Shown piece after piece: positions 1 to 9,193 of a stretch of 64,000 nucleotides of DNA. Each line of letters opens with the position of its first letter. Position 1 is the stretch's first letter. The notes below the pieces were generated by a model. That model searched no databases. It was not told the DNA's origin and saw only the letters and a program-made list of their open reading frames with translations. The translations under genes and the position numbers were made by a program. Source of the stretch: Ruminococcus flavefaciens AE3010 (lineage in GTDB: Bacteria; Bacillota; Clostridia; Oscillospirales; Ruminococcaceae); assembly GCF_000526795.1 (NCBI RefSeq), contig NZ_JAGT01000001.1:1511001-1575000 (forward strand), read 5' to 3'.

Positions 1-1841
1 GCGTTCGGACGGATCGGCGCAACATACTTCTGAGAATAGGGATTATACAACTCATAGTAATAGTTCGGGGTATTCGTATAATCATAGTGGTATTCTGTAA
101 AATTCCAGATCAAAGTATTGCGCTTGCCGGAAAGCCACATGATGCTGTCGCCGCGCTCATAGCAAGGCACAAGCGTTCCGTCATCTGCCAGTGCATAGAA
201 ATCATAACGCTTTGCTGTATCGTTCCAAACACGGGTATAAATAATGAGTTCTTCTCCGTCCTTGACATCGCTGACGCTAACTTCTCTTGCCTTGTATGTC
301 ACAACTTTGTTATGCTCAGGAAGCTCGGTGAGGTCTACAAGATTTATGTATTCCCCCTGACTTGCGTCCACACTCTGGAACACTGCTCTTTCATTGCCTG
401 CACCATCAGATACGGTGTTTAATTTGATGCTTTTTCCGTTCGCTACAAGTTTGATTTTACCCTTGCTATTCGGCACAACCTGAATCTCCAGTCCATCCGG
501 AATCGGATCACCGGTCGAGACTGTAACAAACGAAGGATAATCACCTTCACTGGGGATTTTCAGGTATTTTCTGTTGTCTCCAAAATCCGCATAGATATAA
601 TATCTGTCCTCCACAACATTTTCAAACTTCCATTCTGAGATATCCGCGTCCTCTGCTACATAGACTGTTTCCGGATTTCCCGCCTCATTCTGACGGATAA
701 CGTAGGCAAGCAGTTCCATTGCATTGTTATCTGATGCCATGAGTGCATGACCGGTTGCACCGCTGACATAGTGCATCAGACCGTAGGTTTTGCCGTTGAG
801 TTCGTAGGGATCGGGAGCTAATGGGACGTAGTACCAAAGATTTAAATCTGTAGCAGACGAATATGAACAAAAACCGTTTCCATTATCATTTCCTTGCATA
901 TTCCAATAATAATCATATCCAGTACTTTGAAAGGAAAAATTATTTCCATTATTAGTTACTGTAAATGAAGTTTTATTGTTTTCGTCAACTAGCAAAAGAT
1001 AATTATTATTATTATTTGCAACATATAAGGTGTTTCCTGCTTTTCTACAATATACATAGAATTGATTATTCGTTCCTTCAACTTTTTGAAAATAATACGG
1101 AACTGCTCCTAATCCTATTGCCTCATCAGTAGTAGTACCTTTATGATTACTGTTAAAAGTCTTTTTTATTCCTGTTCGGGGTTCATTACTTTTAGGTTTA
1201 TAGGTCTCATTAGTGAAATAGAAACCATTTGTACTACTAATGTACAGTCCGCTACTTCCTTCTCCATAATTAGCCAAATCAGCAACATCCGTAATTTTCC
1301 GCCAGCCTCTTCCGTTTGAAGATACCGGTACCAAATTTGCATCTTCCACAATCTGATATACCGAAAAACCAGTCGCATAAAAGCTTATCTTGCCTTCCTC
1401 AACAGAGAAATCACAGATCTGCTCTCTTTCGCCGTCATCTCTGATGTGCCAGAGCTGCAGGCAGTCACTGTCGTGGATAACAGGATCACTGATCTCAACA
1501 AGGATAGGATTTTCCTCACCTGGCTGGTATTCGCTTTCGCCTGCGGTTATGGTGATTTCATAAGCCGCAATTCCCTCATGTTCATCTGAGACGTCAACAG
1601 CCTGTGCTTCCGCACCCTCAGGCATAAGACCTTCCAGCATAACAGTCTTTTCTTCGTTCTGCTCATCAGGATAGAGCTCAATACTCTTATGCTCAAGATC
1701 AAATTCGCCTGTTGTTTCTTCACAGACTGTCGCCCGCATATCTTCATCAGCATATATCGGTACGATAGGCGAAACATTTGATATTGCCATGACAGCAGCT
1801 ACAATGCCGCCTATAACTCGTTTTGTTATTTTTTCAAGCAT
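1..1841 (-). CDS. Large SpaA/pilin-like surface protein, 3' end outside window
   Basis: About 613 codons are open without a stop from an ATG at 1841 to the window edge, so this is the N-terminal part of a larger protein. The start follows the previous stop codon by 8 bases, with AGAGGG just upstream. A basic, hydrophobic signal peptide (about residues 1-30) is followed by acidic extracellular sequence. Aromatic-rich stretches such as 'NLWYYVPLAPDPYEL' and 'PNYYYELYNPYSQKYV' resemble the very large SpaA isopeptide-forming pilin-related proteins of Lachnospiraceae and Ruminococcaceae; that match is from memory. It is the last gene visible in an operon with a class B sortase and two SipW peptidases, so it is probably the major surface adhesin or shaft. 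The C-terminal anchor and any Cna-B repeats cannot be seen here. Confidence 0.8.
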   Translation of the reverse strand, partial: MLEKITKRVIGGIVAAVMAISNVSPIVPIYADEDMRATVCEETTGEFDLEHKSIELYPDEQNEEKTVMLEGLMPEGAEAQAVDVSDEHEGIAAYEITITAGESEYQPGEENPILVEISDPVIHDSDCLQLWHIRDDGEREQICDFSVEEGKISFYATGFSVYQIVEDANLVPVSSNGRGWRKITDVADLANYGEGSSGLYISSTNGFYFTNETYKPKSNEPRTGIKKTFNSNHKGTTTDEAIGLGAVPYYFQKVEGTNNQFYVYCRKAGNTLYVANNNNNYLLLVDENNKTSFTVTNNGNNFSFQSTGYDYYWNMQGNDNGNGFCSYSSATDLNLWYYVPLAPDPYELNGKTYGLMHYVSGATGHALMASDNNAMELLAYVIRQNEAGNPETVYVAEDADISEWKFENVVEDRYYIYADFGDNRKYLKIPSEGDYPSFVTVSTGDPIPDGLEIQVVPNSKGKIKLVANGKSIKLNTVSDGAGNERAVFQSVDASQGEYINLVDLTELPEHNKVVTYKAREVSVSDVKDGEELIIYTRVWNDTAKRYDFYALADDGTLVPCYERGDSIMWLSGKRNTLIWNFTEYHYDYTNTPNYYYELYNPYSQKYVAPIRPN

Positions 1842-1849
1842 TACGCCCT

Positions 1850-2671
1850 CTACCTTTCATAATATTCAAATTCAGTCTTTGCATCATCAACAAGCATTGG
1901 TAAAGCGCTTTCTACAGGGATACCCTCAGCCTGAACTGTTATCTTATACGGCAGATCAAAAACGCCGAGATAGTCCTTTTTGTATTCAGGGATATCCACA
2001 CGGTGGAAAAGCTCCTTTGTGAGTTCATTTGGTGCTACACGACACATCAGCTCATTATCGTCACTGTCTTTCTGTCCGTTTGTGTAGTAAAAATAGAATA
2101 CGAGCTTGTTATCATCATCTGACTGATTATTCGGTTCAAATCCAAAGCTGCTGTTGCGGCAGGCAGTGATAGACCAGTTCTTCACATCAGGGTCAGTTGT
2201 ATCCAGTTCTATAAACTGCTGTACGTTATCATCAACGACATATTTTATTCTTTCTGCAATAGTTTTCAATCTTCTGATATCATTATCCGCAGTAAGATAA
2301 TTGTCCTTATACTCCTGTGTTTTCAGAGCTTTTTCATCGTCTTTCAGACTTTCAAGCTCTATTGTCATTTTAAGCCTGATATAAAGATATATCTGACCTT
2401 CATTATATCCCATGGGATTTTTGGCTATTTTCATACCGGGTTCCGAGGACTTTGCATCGAACTTTCCCGTATTATCCCAGTTAGGCTCTTGTATCGCTAC
2501 CGAGCCGTTTTTAGCAGCCAGTCTGTTAGTGACGGTGTCTTCACTATGAAAATAAGAGAAAATACCTGCCAGAAGCAATACGCATACGATCAGCAGCAAT
2601 GCAGCCGCCGTCAGCATCTGACGCTTATTTCCATGAAAAAAACGATCAATACCTTTCATGATACGCTCCAC
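1850..2671 (-). CDS. SipW-dependent TasA/camelysin-like secreted protein
   Basis: A 273-residue protein. After a short basic N-terminus it has a hydrophobic segment (about residues 18-40), then 'FSYFHSEDTVTNRLAAKNG'. This pattern of aromatic cleavage region followed by (S/T)xDxVTNR is shared with the protein at 4938-6179 and is the SipW-dependent signal peptide type. The rest is a hydrophilic domain rich in D, E and Y. The GTG start at 2671 has AAAGGAG upstream; an ATG at 2659 is an alternative. It lies between a SipW peptidase and the large adhesin, with 20-base and 8-base gaps. Likely a minor fibre subunit or assembly partner. No catalytic motif was seen. Confidence 0.75.
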   Translation of the reverse strand: MERIMKGIDRFFHGNKRQMLTAAALLLIVCVLLLAGIFSYFHSEDTVTNRLAAKNGSVAIQEPNWDNTGKFDAKSSEPGMKIAKNPMGYNEGQIYLYIRLKMTIELESLKDDEKALKTQEYKDNYLTADNDIRRLKTIAERIKYVVDDNVQQFIELDTTDPDVKNWSITACRNSSFGFEPNNQSDDDNKLVFYFYYTNGQKDSDDNELMCRVAPNELTKELFHRVDIPEYKKDYLGVFDLPYKITVQAEGIPVESALPMLVDDAKTEFEYYER

Positions 2672-2691
2672 AGATATTCTCTCCTTTCTTA

Positions 2692-3165
2692 TTATTTTTG
2701 CTTGTAGAATAAACCTGAAACTATGATCAGTACTCCTGTAATACCAAGTACTATCATTCCGCCCATTGTACGGAAAAATCCCAAAACCGCTCCTAAATGA
2801 GGTATCGCAAAAACTGTTTTTCCAATGTAGTTGTCTTTGGTAACAGGATCGGGATCATTCGTATAATTTTCGTCACCCTTGGTTATGATGCCATCTGCCG
2901 TTATTCTTTCGGCTCTGTGTGTCACGCGGATATCGTCACTTACACGGAAGGATATGACATCTCCGACTTTTATATCCTCATAACCGACATAAGTGCTTAC
3001 AAAACATACGCTCCCGACAGGAAGAAGCTCGCCCATCGAGCCTGATTTTACGTGATACAGCCGAATACCGCACAAATAAAGGATCATTATGATCGCTCCG
3101 ACAGTAATAACGACCGTAGAGATGATCTTATAGATCGTATTGAATATTTTTCTGCCTTTTGTCAT
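2692..3165 (-). CDS. SipW-type (archaeal/ER-like) signal peptidase I, second copy
   Basis: 157 residues with an N-terminal membrane segment (about 10-30) and a C-terminal one (about 132-152). The catalytic serine sits in 'KSGSM' and the ER-type histidine in 'VTHRAERI', in place of the bacterial lysine. 'KGDEN' followed by an ND motif matches the usual SipW block. It should cleave the unusual signal peptides of the two TasA-like proteins in this operon. No clear Shine-Dalgarno is visible before the ATG, and 160 bases separate it from the sortase gene, so its translation may be coupled or weak. Confidence 0.85.
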   Translation of the reverse strand: MTKGRKIFNTIYKIISTVVITVGAIIMILYLCGIRLYHVKSGSMGELLPVGSVCFVSTYVGYEDIKVGDVISFRVSDDIRVTHRAERITADGIITKGDENYTNDPDPVTKDNYIGKTVFAIPHLGAVLGFFRTMGGMIVLGITGVLIIVSGLFYKQK

Positions 3166-3325
3166 GATAATAACAAAAACGCACCCAATTCCCCCATCAG
3201 AATCAAGTGCGAGTTTATGTGAGACCGCCTTTTACGGGCGATCATTCCTTGTCTAACTTATAATAAATATATCACAGATATGCTCTGATCAAATTCTGAT
3301 TTTCAACAGGATATATCATGGGGGA

Positions 3326-4099
3326 TCATTCCTGCTTTTCAATTTTAGGTTCTATAATACCGACCAGTACGCCTCTTGCGTCCTTATACTCATAAGTACA
3401 GGTTGAAAGAAGCAGCAGATTTGAATTTTCATCAAGCTCTTCGGTTTCGGTCATCTGCGTGTACTTTGACTCCTTTAAGATATATTCAAGATATTCCTTT
3501 TTCTCTGAAGAAGTCATAAAAAGCGAAGTGTATACAGGTGCAGTGGGATAAACATTCATATACGCAAAAAACTTTACACCATAAACCTTGTCATGAAGTG
3601 TAAGATATCCTTTGGGATGCTCCTCCATGAATCGGCTGTCTGAAAACAATGAAATATCCGCAAACATCCGCTGTTCTGTCATGTGATGTGCATATACGAT
3701 GGAATTGAAACCGCTGAAATCAGACTCACACCGATAATCAAGAAAGGGACAGCCAAGTTCATAATTATATGTTCCGTCCAAGCCGTTATGAAGATAAAAA
3801 TCATTATCATCTGCCTGTGCGATGGGAAAATCAATATGCGTATCGGGAATGTTTATCCAGCCAACAACTCTGTTGCTGACTTTTTCAGCATTGCTGAGAA
3901 GATCATCATTTACCGCCTCGGCATCAATTTCTGCCTTAAGAGTTTCAGGTCTTATTTGTCCGAAAAGCTCTGTCGCTTCATCATAAGCATCGTCTATCTG
4001 CTTTTGAGGAAGTACATCTTCCTTATAATACCGATATGCACAGTACGCTGCTGCACATAGCAGCAAAAACACAACAGCTAATGCAGCTTTAACCTTCAT
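3326..4099 (-). CDS. srtB: Class B sortase
   Basis: 257 residues. An N-terminal membrane anchor (about 5-24) is followed by a helical linker and the sortase B domain. 'RVVGWINIPDTHIDFPIAQ' is the class B entry motif. The catalytic His lies in 'IVYAHHM', the Cys in 'LLLLSTCTYEY', and the Arg follows in 'DARGVLVG'. It joins proteins carrying a sorting signal to peptidoglycan or to each other. The gene overlaps the upstream anchored-protein gene by 11 bases, so the two are translationally coupled; that neighbour is the obvious substrate. Confidence 0.93.
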   Translation of the reverse strand: MKVKAALAVVFLLLCAAAYCAYRYYKEDVLPQKQIDDAYDEATELFGQIRPETLKAEIDAEAVNDDLLSNAEKVSNRVVGWINIPDTHIDFPIAQADDNDFYLHNGLDGTYNYELGCPFLDYRCESDFSGFNSIVYAHHMTEQRMFADISLFSDSRFMEEHPKGYLTLHDKVYGVKFFAYMNVYPTAPVYTSLFMTSSEKKEYLEYILKESKYTQMTETEELDENSNLLLLSTCTYEYKDARGVLVGIIEPKIEKQE

Positions 4100-4883
4100 C
4101 AGGTGTCACCTTTTGACAATTGTGCGGAGCGTCCTTCCTTTTCTTTTTCAACAATACCAGCAGTGTCATTCCTCCTGTCAGCGCAGCAAGAACAGCTATT
4201 GCAATAAGCCATGATCTGCTGCTTGCAGCCAGAAGTCCTGTATGAGGAGGAACATAGTCCTCATCAACAGCGGCATAGAATATCCACTTGAACTCTATCT
4301 CACCCTCAACATAGCCCGCATTCTGTGATCCGACCAAAACATGCTCACCATCGATATCAACGAGCCTGTGCCCATTGTCCGCACCGACCAGAACATCAAG
4401 GTCGTTCCATATCACAGAACATTTCAGCGTATGGCTGTCTCCCGGATCATACAGACCGCAGTCATAGACCTCATTTCTCAGGTCGATATAACCACTGTCG
4501 GGTTCGCCCGTCACTTTTCCTTTATAAAACTCCTGACCGTCCAGCCAGAATGTACAATCGCAGCCATTTTCAAGGTCGATCTCGCCGTCCTTGAACAAAG
4601 GTTCAACATAGAAATATATATGATATGCCTTATCATCGCGCAGATTCATGAGCTGGATCTCCTTGGTATAGTCCACACCATAGTCCATGTTTTCTACGCG
4701 GAAGAAGTATTCGCCTGTTTCTGAATTGACAGCATTGCCGCCGGAATCCATAGCAGTCAGCCTCTCCGGAAGTCCCTTTACCGCGCCTTCGGGCAAAGTG
4801 ACCTCCGCAAAAGCCGTGAGGCTGTTGCAGAAAAGGAGCAGGAGACTGCCTACAAGCACCGCAAACTTTTTCTTTGCACGCAT
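4089..4883 (-). CDS. Sortase-anchored surface protein with PPHTG sorting signal
   Basis: 264 residues from the ATG at 4883, preceded by GGAGGGAGG; an in-frame TTG lies one codon upstream. A signal peptide (about 1-26, ending 'LTAFAE') precedes a beta-rich domain. At about residue 215 'PPHTG' is followed by a hydrophobic stretch and the basic tail 'KKKRKD', which is a complete cell-wall sorting signal. It overlaps the class B sortase gene. The likely role is a basal or accessory subunit anchoring a fibre to the wall. The motif differs from canonical LPXTG, which fits a dedicated sortase. Confidence 0.8.
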   Translation of the reverse strand: MRAKKKFAVLVGSLLLLFCNSLTAFAEVTLPEGAVKGLPERLTAMDSGGNAVNSETGEYFFRVENMDYGVDYTKEIQLMNLRDDKAYHIYFYVEPLFKDGEIDLENGCDCTFWLDGQEFYKGKVTGEPDSGYIDLRNEVYDCGLYDPGDSHTLKCSVIWNDLDVLVGADNGHRLVDIDGEHVLVGSQNAGYVEGEIEFKWIFYAAVDEDYVPPHTGLLAASSRSWLIAIAVLAALTGGMTLLVLLKKKRKDAPHNCQKVTPDEG

Positions 4884-4937
4884 CAAGCCAGCCTCCCTCC
4901 TTTTACATATTAGAATTTAGTTGTTAAGATCCGGTGA

Positions 4938-6179
4938 TCAGGTGGTAGCAGCCCACGCAATGGTGTTAATCTCTTTTCCGGAATTTGTTGCAGTTGCCTT
5001 TGCACCCAGGATCGCCTGCTGAGAACCAGCAGCAGTTGCACCCGGCAGCACCTCAATACCCTCATTCGTTGTGACAACCTGAACACTATCCAGCTTAAGA
5101 TCCAGGTCGAAGTCAAGTGTCGAGTACGCAAATGTATTCGTAGAATCAAATACAACAGAATCAACCAGCATAGTCGATGTCGTACCGGACTCGAGGTCAT
5201 TCGTATAATAGAAGGCACCGGCAGACGAATTGCTTCCGCCGACATTCTGCCACTTATCAGCAACCGTACCATTACCAATGTTCTGGAGATTGATCGTAAA
5301 GGTGATAGGTGTAGTCTCTCCATCAGGCGTATAAGAAGCCTTGATTACTTCACTGCCTGGTGTAGTTGCATCATACGCAAGCGTAACTGCCTTGTCGGTC
5401 ACAGTGGTAGTCTTGAGCAGCTTAGGTGCTTTGGTGGCAACCGCATCCGCTTCAATGATATACGGAGTCGAAACAACCTGTGAACCTGTTGTCTGAGTAG
5501 TGTCTGTTTCAGTTTGTGTTTGAAGTGCATAATAAGTTACATCTGCACCAGCCACTACAGCATAATACCCGGAATAATGCGGTGTGCCTTCCGGCTCAAA
5601 GTCACGCTTAAAGACATAGTATCCCGTAGCATTAGGCACAAACGTAGACGAGCTTACCTGCACGGTTTCAAGTGCCGCATCATACACGGCAAGCGGATCC
5701 GTTGCAGAAGCAGCAGTTCCAGCTTTACCGCTGACAGTCATGGATGTTGCATCAGAAACAGCTGCTAATGCCGTTCCACCAGTAAATGCTAGCATTCCGC
5801 CTGACTGCATTGCCTTTGCTTCTTCCGCAGTGAGTTCAACAAAACCTGTGAAATCAGTCGGCAGATCTGTCGGCTTATCATAGGTCAGATTGATCGTTGC
5901 ACTGGGCGTCATCTTTACTATGGAGTCAATATTGCCCGTATTGACAGCTCCGGCATCCTTGTTGATTTCCTGACCAGGCACAATATCCTCCGGGGGAGTG
6001 AATGTCTCAGTGATTGACGTATTGTATGCGCCTTTCGCACTCAGACGGTTAGTAACCTCATCCTGAGAAGTGAACCATGCGAATGTACTTCCTGCAATTA
6101 CAGAAGCAGCAATACATAATGCAGCTATCAGCACTCTCTTTTCTTTAGAAGTTTTCTTCTTGGAAACGTCATTTTTCAT
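4938..6179 (-). CDS. SipW-dependent TasA-like fibre protein
   Basis: 413 residues; the start follows AGGAGG. The N-terminus (about 16-40) reads 'AASVIAGSTFAWFTSQDEV', the hallmark of SipW-dependent TasA/camelysin proteins, followed by 'TNRLSAKG'. The mature part is threonine- and valine-rich and strongly beta. It contains 'PGQEINKDAGAVNTGNIDS', a stretch conserved in TasA-type proteins after the signal. TasA polymerises into extracellular fibres in Bacillus; a similar role is inferred here from the signal type and the adjacent SipW gene (16-base gap). It is the longest complete structural protein of the operon. Confidence 0.82.
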   Translation of the reverse strand: MKNDVSKKKTSKEKRVLIAALCIAASVIAGSTFAWFTSQDEVTNRLSAKGAYNTSITETFTPPEDIVPGQEINKDAGAVNTGNIDSIVKMTPSATINLTYDKPTDLPTDFTGFVELTAEEAKAMQSGGMLAFTGGTALAAVSDATSMTVSGKAGTAASATDPLAVYDAALETVQVSSSTFVPNATGYYVFKRDFEPEGTPHYSGYYAVVAGADVTYYALQTQTETDTTQTTGSQVVSTPYIIEADAVATKAPKLLKTTTVTDKAVTLAYDATTPGSEVIKASYTPDGETTPITFTINLQNIGNGTVADKWQNVGGSNSSAGAFYYTNDLESGTTSTMLVDSVVFDSTNTFAYSTLDFDLDLKLDSVQVVTTNEGIEVLPGATAAGSQQAILGAKATATNSGKEINTIAWAATT

Positions 6180-6195
6180 ACCTAATCCTCCTACT

Positions 6196-6819
6196 TTAAT
6201 TGTTTTTAATTTCTGTCATATTGTTTTGATCTATCTGATCGCTGTTCTCTTTCCCCTTCAGGTCAAAATAATACTTCATCATCCTGAAAAATACAAACAG
6301 CAGCGCGATCAATGGCAAAATAAAATACCACCTGAGCTGCACGAACCTGACTATTCTCCCGAGCTTAGGTATGTGGAACTGAACCTTTCCTATAACTCGG
6401 CTCTCATCAATCAGAAAGGTATCTTCGGCATCATTAGCGTCACCCTTTGTTCTGAAACAGATCACGCCTGTATTTTCATAATCGGCTATTTTTTCAGTAA
6501 CTCGGTGAGTCAGATAAGCATCACTTCCGCTTGAAGGATTGAAAGTAATAATATCGCCCTCATTTATCGTTTCAGCATCGGTACGCTTTACAAAGACCAT
6601 ATCTCCGCTTGAAAACTCAGGAACCATCGAGTCAGTAAGTACAATATAATACCTGAAACCCAGAATCGACTTATTCGGGCTTTTGCTTGCCGCAAAGAAA
6701 ACAGCTGCAACAACAATAAAAATAGACAAACAGTATATAAATACCTTTCGGATGATTGTATATACGTAAAATCCTTTGCTGTTACCTTTTCCTGTTACTT
6801 CTTTTGCGATCGTACTCAC
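6196..6819 (-). CDS. SipW-type signal peptidase I, first gene of fibre operon
   Basis: 207 residues, GTG start at 6819 with AAAGGGGG upstream (the nearby ATG is out of frame and stops at once). Membrane segments lie at about 28-50 and 165-185. The catalytic Ser is in 'VLTDSMVPEFSSGD', the ER-type His in 'LTHRVTEK', and 'KGDANDAED' completes the SipW motif. It opens the operon directly before the TasA-like gene it should process. Having a second SipW further down suggests each peptidase may serve its own substrate. Confidence 0.88.
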   Translation of the reverse strand: MSTIAKEVTGKGNSKGFYVYTIIRKVFIYCLSIFIVVAAVFFAASKSPNKSILGFRYYIVLTDSMVPEFSSGDMVFVKRTDAETINEGDIITFNPSSGSDAYLTHRVTEKIADYENTGVICFRTKGDANDAEDTFLIDESRVIGKVQFHIPKLGRIVRFVQLRWYFILPLIALLFVFFRMMKYYFDLKGKENSDQIDQNNMTEIKNN

Positions 6820-7266
6820 ATAAAGCAGCCCCCTTTCGTTCAGATCATATTATTTTTGAATGTCCTCAAAAATAATATTACACTTAATTTTATCATATAG
6901 GGGTATATTTGTAAAGTATTTTTTTAACTTAGCAAGGCGGTAAGTGAATAATTTTGTATATTTTTACAAAAAACAGTACCAATTATAAAAGAACAGTTTC
7001 ACTTTTGTTTAAAAAATGTTCATATTATCTGTACATTTTGTAGTATTAAAAGCACACTGTACTTATAGTTTCTGTATATACTGTAATTTATGTACCGCGA
7101 AGTATTTTTGGTAGTACCAATCGTAATGTAAATTTACACAATTGGTTTGATTTAAACGGGATCAAATTCTGACCGTATCGGTGCGGGCTTAACAGCACAG
7201 AGATAATGAAAGTGATATAAGTGGTAAGAAAAGATTTTTTTGCATGCATTTTGAAATCCATAAATA
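6820..7266. other. AT-rich intergenic region upstream of the fibre operon
   Basis: About 450 bases without a supported gene. Very AT-rich, with several short repeats containing 'agtacca' (near 6976, 7040 and 7114) and a run of Ts. This is where the promoter and control sites of the fibre operon should lie, but no unambiguous -35/-10 pair could be assigned. Confidence 0.5.
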
Positions 7267-7271
7267 AAAAA

Positions 7272-7292
7272 AGGACGGCTTTACGCCGTCCT
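7272..7292 (-). terminator. Rho-independent terminator (ggacggc type)
   Basis: An 8-bp stem (aggacggc/gccgtcct) with a 5-base loop, followed on the minus strand by a run of Ts. It lies downstream of the broken hydrolase. The same hairpin recurs at 38292, 39513 and 41159. Confidence 0.85.
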
Positions 7293-7353
7293 CAATGATC
7301 ATTTATTCTTCATATAAGCAGTGTTTCAGGAGCATTATCTTATCATAACTATA

Positions 7354-8026
7354 TCATTTGGTCCTGCCTATCAGCTTTTCAACTTCTTTTGCAAATTCTT
7401 CTGGCTTTCGGTCGGATATGTCATGACTTGCAGGGATGTTCACTTCTTCGCAGTTGCCGAAACTCTTGCAGTATTCACTTATTTTTCTCCTGTGTTCTTT
7501 ATGCTGTTCACTTTGAGTTTCTTCAAAACGCTCCTGTGCAAGTTCTTCATCGACCTCACCGTAGGTGAACATCAGATAATCTCTTACATATTCAAGTGTT
7601 TCATAATCGTTCGTTATGTACACCTTCGGGATATCGTTTGCCTGTATGGAATCCCATGCTGTTCTCATATTGATGTTATAGTTCTTTACTTCTCCGAAAT
7701 TCGGAACGGACGCCTTTTTGAACGCTAAAGCATCTTTTGCATATTCACCGTAATAATTTTCATCTTCTTTTGCAAACAAAGCATGCATTGCTGTTGTCCA
7801 GCCTGTCTTGTTGGCGAAAGCGCCGATCGCGACAAATCCGTTTCGCATTAATTTCGGAATTCCTTCTTCGGGCATTTCCTCCTCCGCCGAGTTGATGCTG
7901 TTACAGAATATAACTCCTGATACTTCTTCGGGATATTTGTTCTCCCAGTATGTCACATAAGGACCGCTCATTGAATTCGGCATGAGTATATACGGGGCTT
8001 CGACGCCTGCATTTTTCAGTGCGGTA
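7354..8026 (-). pseudogene. Alpha/beta hydrolase, 5' truncated
   Basis: Nearly collinear with the C-terminal two thirds of the intact hydrolase at 31407-32462 ('MSGPYVTYWENKYPEEVSGV', the 'ASHDISD' histidine, and the C-terminal 'EKLIGRTK'). Similarity stops abruptly at 8026, where unrelated sequence begins, so the membrane anchor and the start are lost. The nucleophile context has also changed: 'MAHSMSGP' in the intact copy is 'MPNSMSGP' here. The reading frame that remains is open, but no start with a ribosome binding site is seen. Confidence 0.85.
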
Positions 8027-8066
8027 ATTAGACATGGGATAACAGCGAAATGGATTTCTCTGATTA

Positions 8067-8482
8067 TTGAGCGCTAAACAGACTGTAAAGCTCAACAAGT
8101 ATAAAAACGGCAAGCTTATTCAAGAGGGAAAAGAAACATTATTACAAAAAGATAATAATTTAGAATATCAAACATTCACCTATGAGGAGTTAGATCCAGG
8201 AGAAAAGATAGTTGCAGTAATATACATTCGTGATATATGGAAATCAATACTTGAAAAAAAAAAAAAATCAACAATTTAAAATTAGCTACCGATGCTTTAA
8301 CTGATTTTTCAACACTTGCAGGTTGTTGTACAGATAATCCATATGTACTTCTTTTAGGTTGTGTATCAGCATTTTATGGTGCAATGCTTGACAGTATCGT
8401 TGTTGGACATATTTCACGTCATGTAGATGTTGCAAAACTATACTGTATTCAGCAAAGCTCAGCAGAGCTGACAGCAGCGTAA
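8067..8482 (+). pseudogene. Unknown ORF broken by a frameshift at an A14 tract
   Basis: The first part (8067-8279, TTG start right after a stop) encodes 'KYKNGKLIQEGKETLLQK' and ends in lysines. From 8273 a second frame runs without a break to the TAA at 8480 ('LATDALTDFSTLAGCCTDN' onward). The two frames are joined by a run of 14 As (8254-8267); a change of one base would fuse them into one protein of about 138 residues. Not recognised. No good ribosome binding site precedes it, so the true 5' end may be missing. Confidence 0.5.
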
Positions 8483-8517
8483 CTATCACTATCAAGGATA
8501 AGGACAGGAAGTTCCTG

Positions 8518-9051
8518 TTGGAGCTGCTTGAAATGCAGAGCAAGTCCGAACAGCTCGACGATCAGAGCCAGCGTATCAAAAATCAGCTCATGTATAAGGA
8601 GCTAAAGGAAACAGCTGCACAAAACAACGAAAAGCTCCAGTATCTTGTCATAACAGCGGAACAGAAGAAGATACTGGAGGATAACTGTATAAAATTCGCT
8701 TATTTTGATAAGGGTGATAGGTTCAATGTCGCTTTTCTCCCTGAAAAGGCAGAGCTGATAAAAAAGCTTATTTATCCGTCAAAAGACAAGCAGATTGACG
8801 AGACTCCGCAGAAGAAAAATGCTTGGATATACGCTAAGCTCAAAAAGAATGCTGCACTAAGCGGAAAAAAGCTGCGCTATAAGGCGAAACTGACAAAGGC
8901 ACAGCTTGACACACTGATTAACTCAGACATTTTATTCGCCTATTTCACCAATAAAGAGGACAAAAGCTTGTACAATATCGCCTATGAAAGTAAAGATGAG
9001 GATAAGATCAGAGAAGTGCTTACAGAACTCAATAATTACAAGGCTTTATAG
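8518..9051 (+). CDS. Hypothetical protein with two tandem copies of a ~60-residue domain
   Basis: 177 residues from a TTG; the frame is open further upstream, so the start is uncertain and the 5' end may be truncated. Residues about 25-85 and 100-165 look like two copies of one unit: each starts K(E/K)LK..AA, has 'LQY/LRY', then 'FAYFDKGD' or 'FAYFTNKED', then 'N(V/I)A' and a final helix. Charged and probably cytoplasmic. It lies 140 bases before an integrase, so it may be cargo or a regulatory gene of that element. Family not recognised. Confidence 0.5.
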   Translation: MELLEMQSKSEQLDDQSQRIKNQLMYKELKETAAQNNEKLQYLVITAEQKKILEDNCIKFAYFDKGDRFNVAFLPEKAELIKKLIYPSKDKQIDETPQKKNAWIYAKLKKNAALSGKKLRYKAKLTKAQLDTLINSDILFAYFTNKEDKSLYNIAYESKDEDKIREVLTELNNYKAL

Positions 9052-9193
9052 TTTTTTCCTCTCCGAGTGCAGCGAAAGATACTAAAAACAATAACACGCC
9101 CCATAAAGACACACTAACTTACTTGACATATATATCATATTACGGTAAGATTATATATGTACAAGGGTATGTCATAAATATAGGAGGTATTTT

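Noticed and set aside
4325..4724. Plus-strand open frames of 89-127 codons across the sortase-anchored gene
   Set aside because: Antisense shadows of a well-supported minus-strand gene; no ribosome binding sites or protein-like features.
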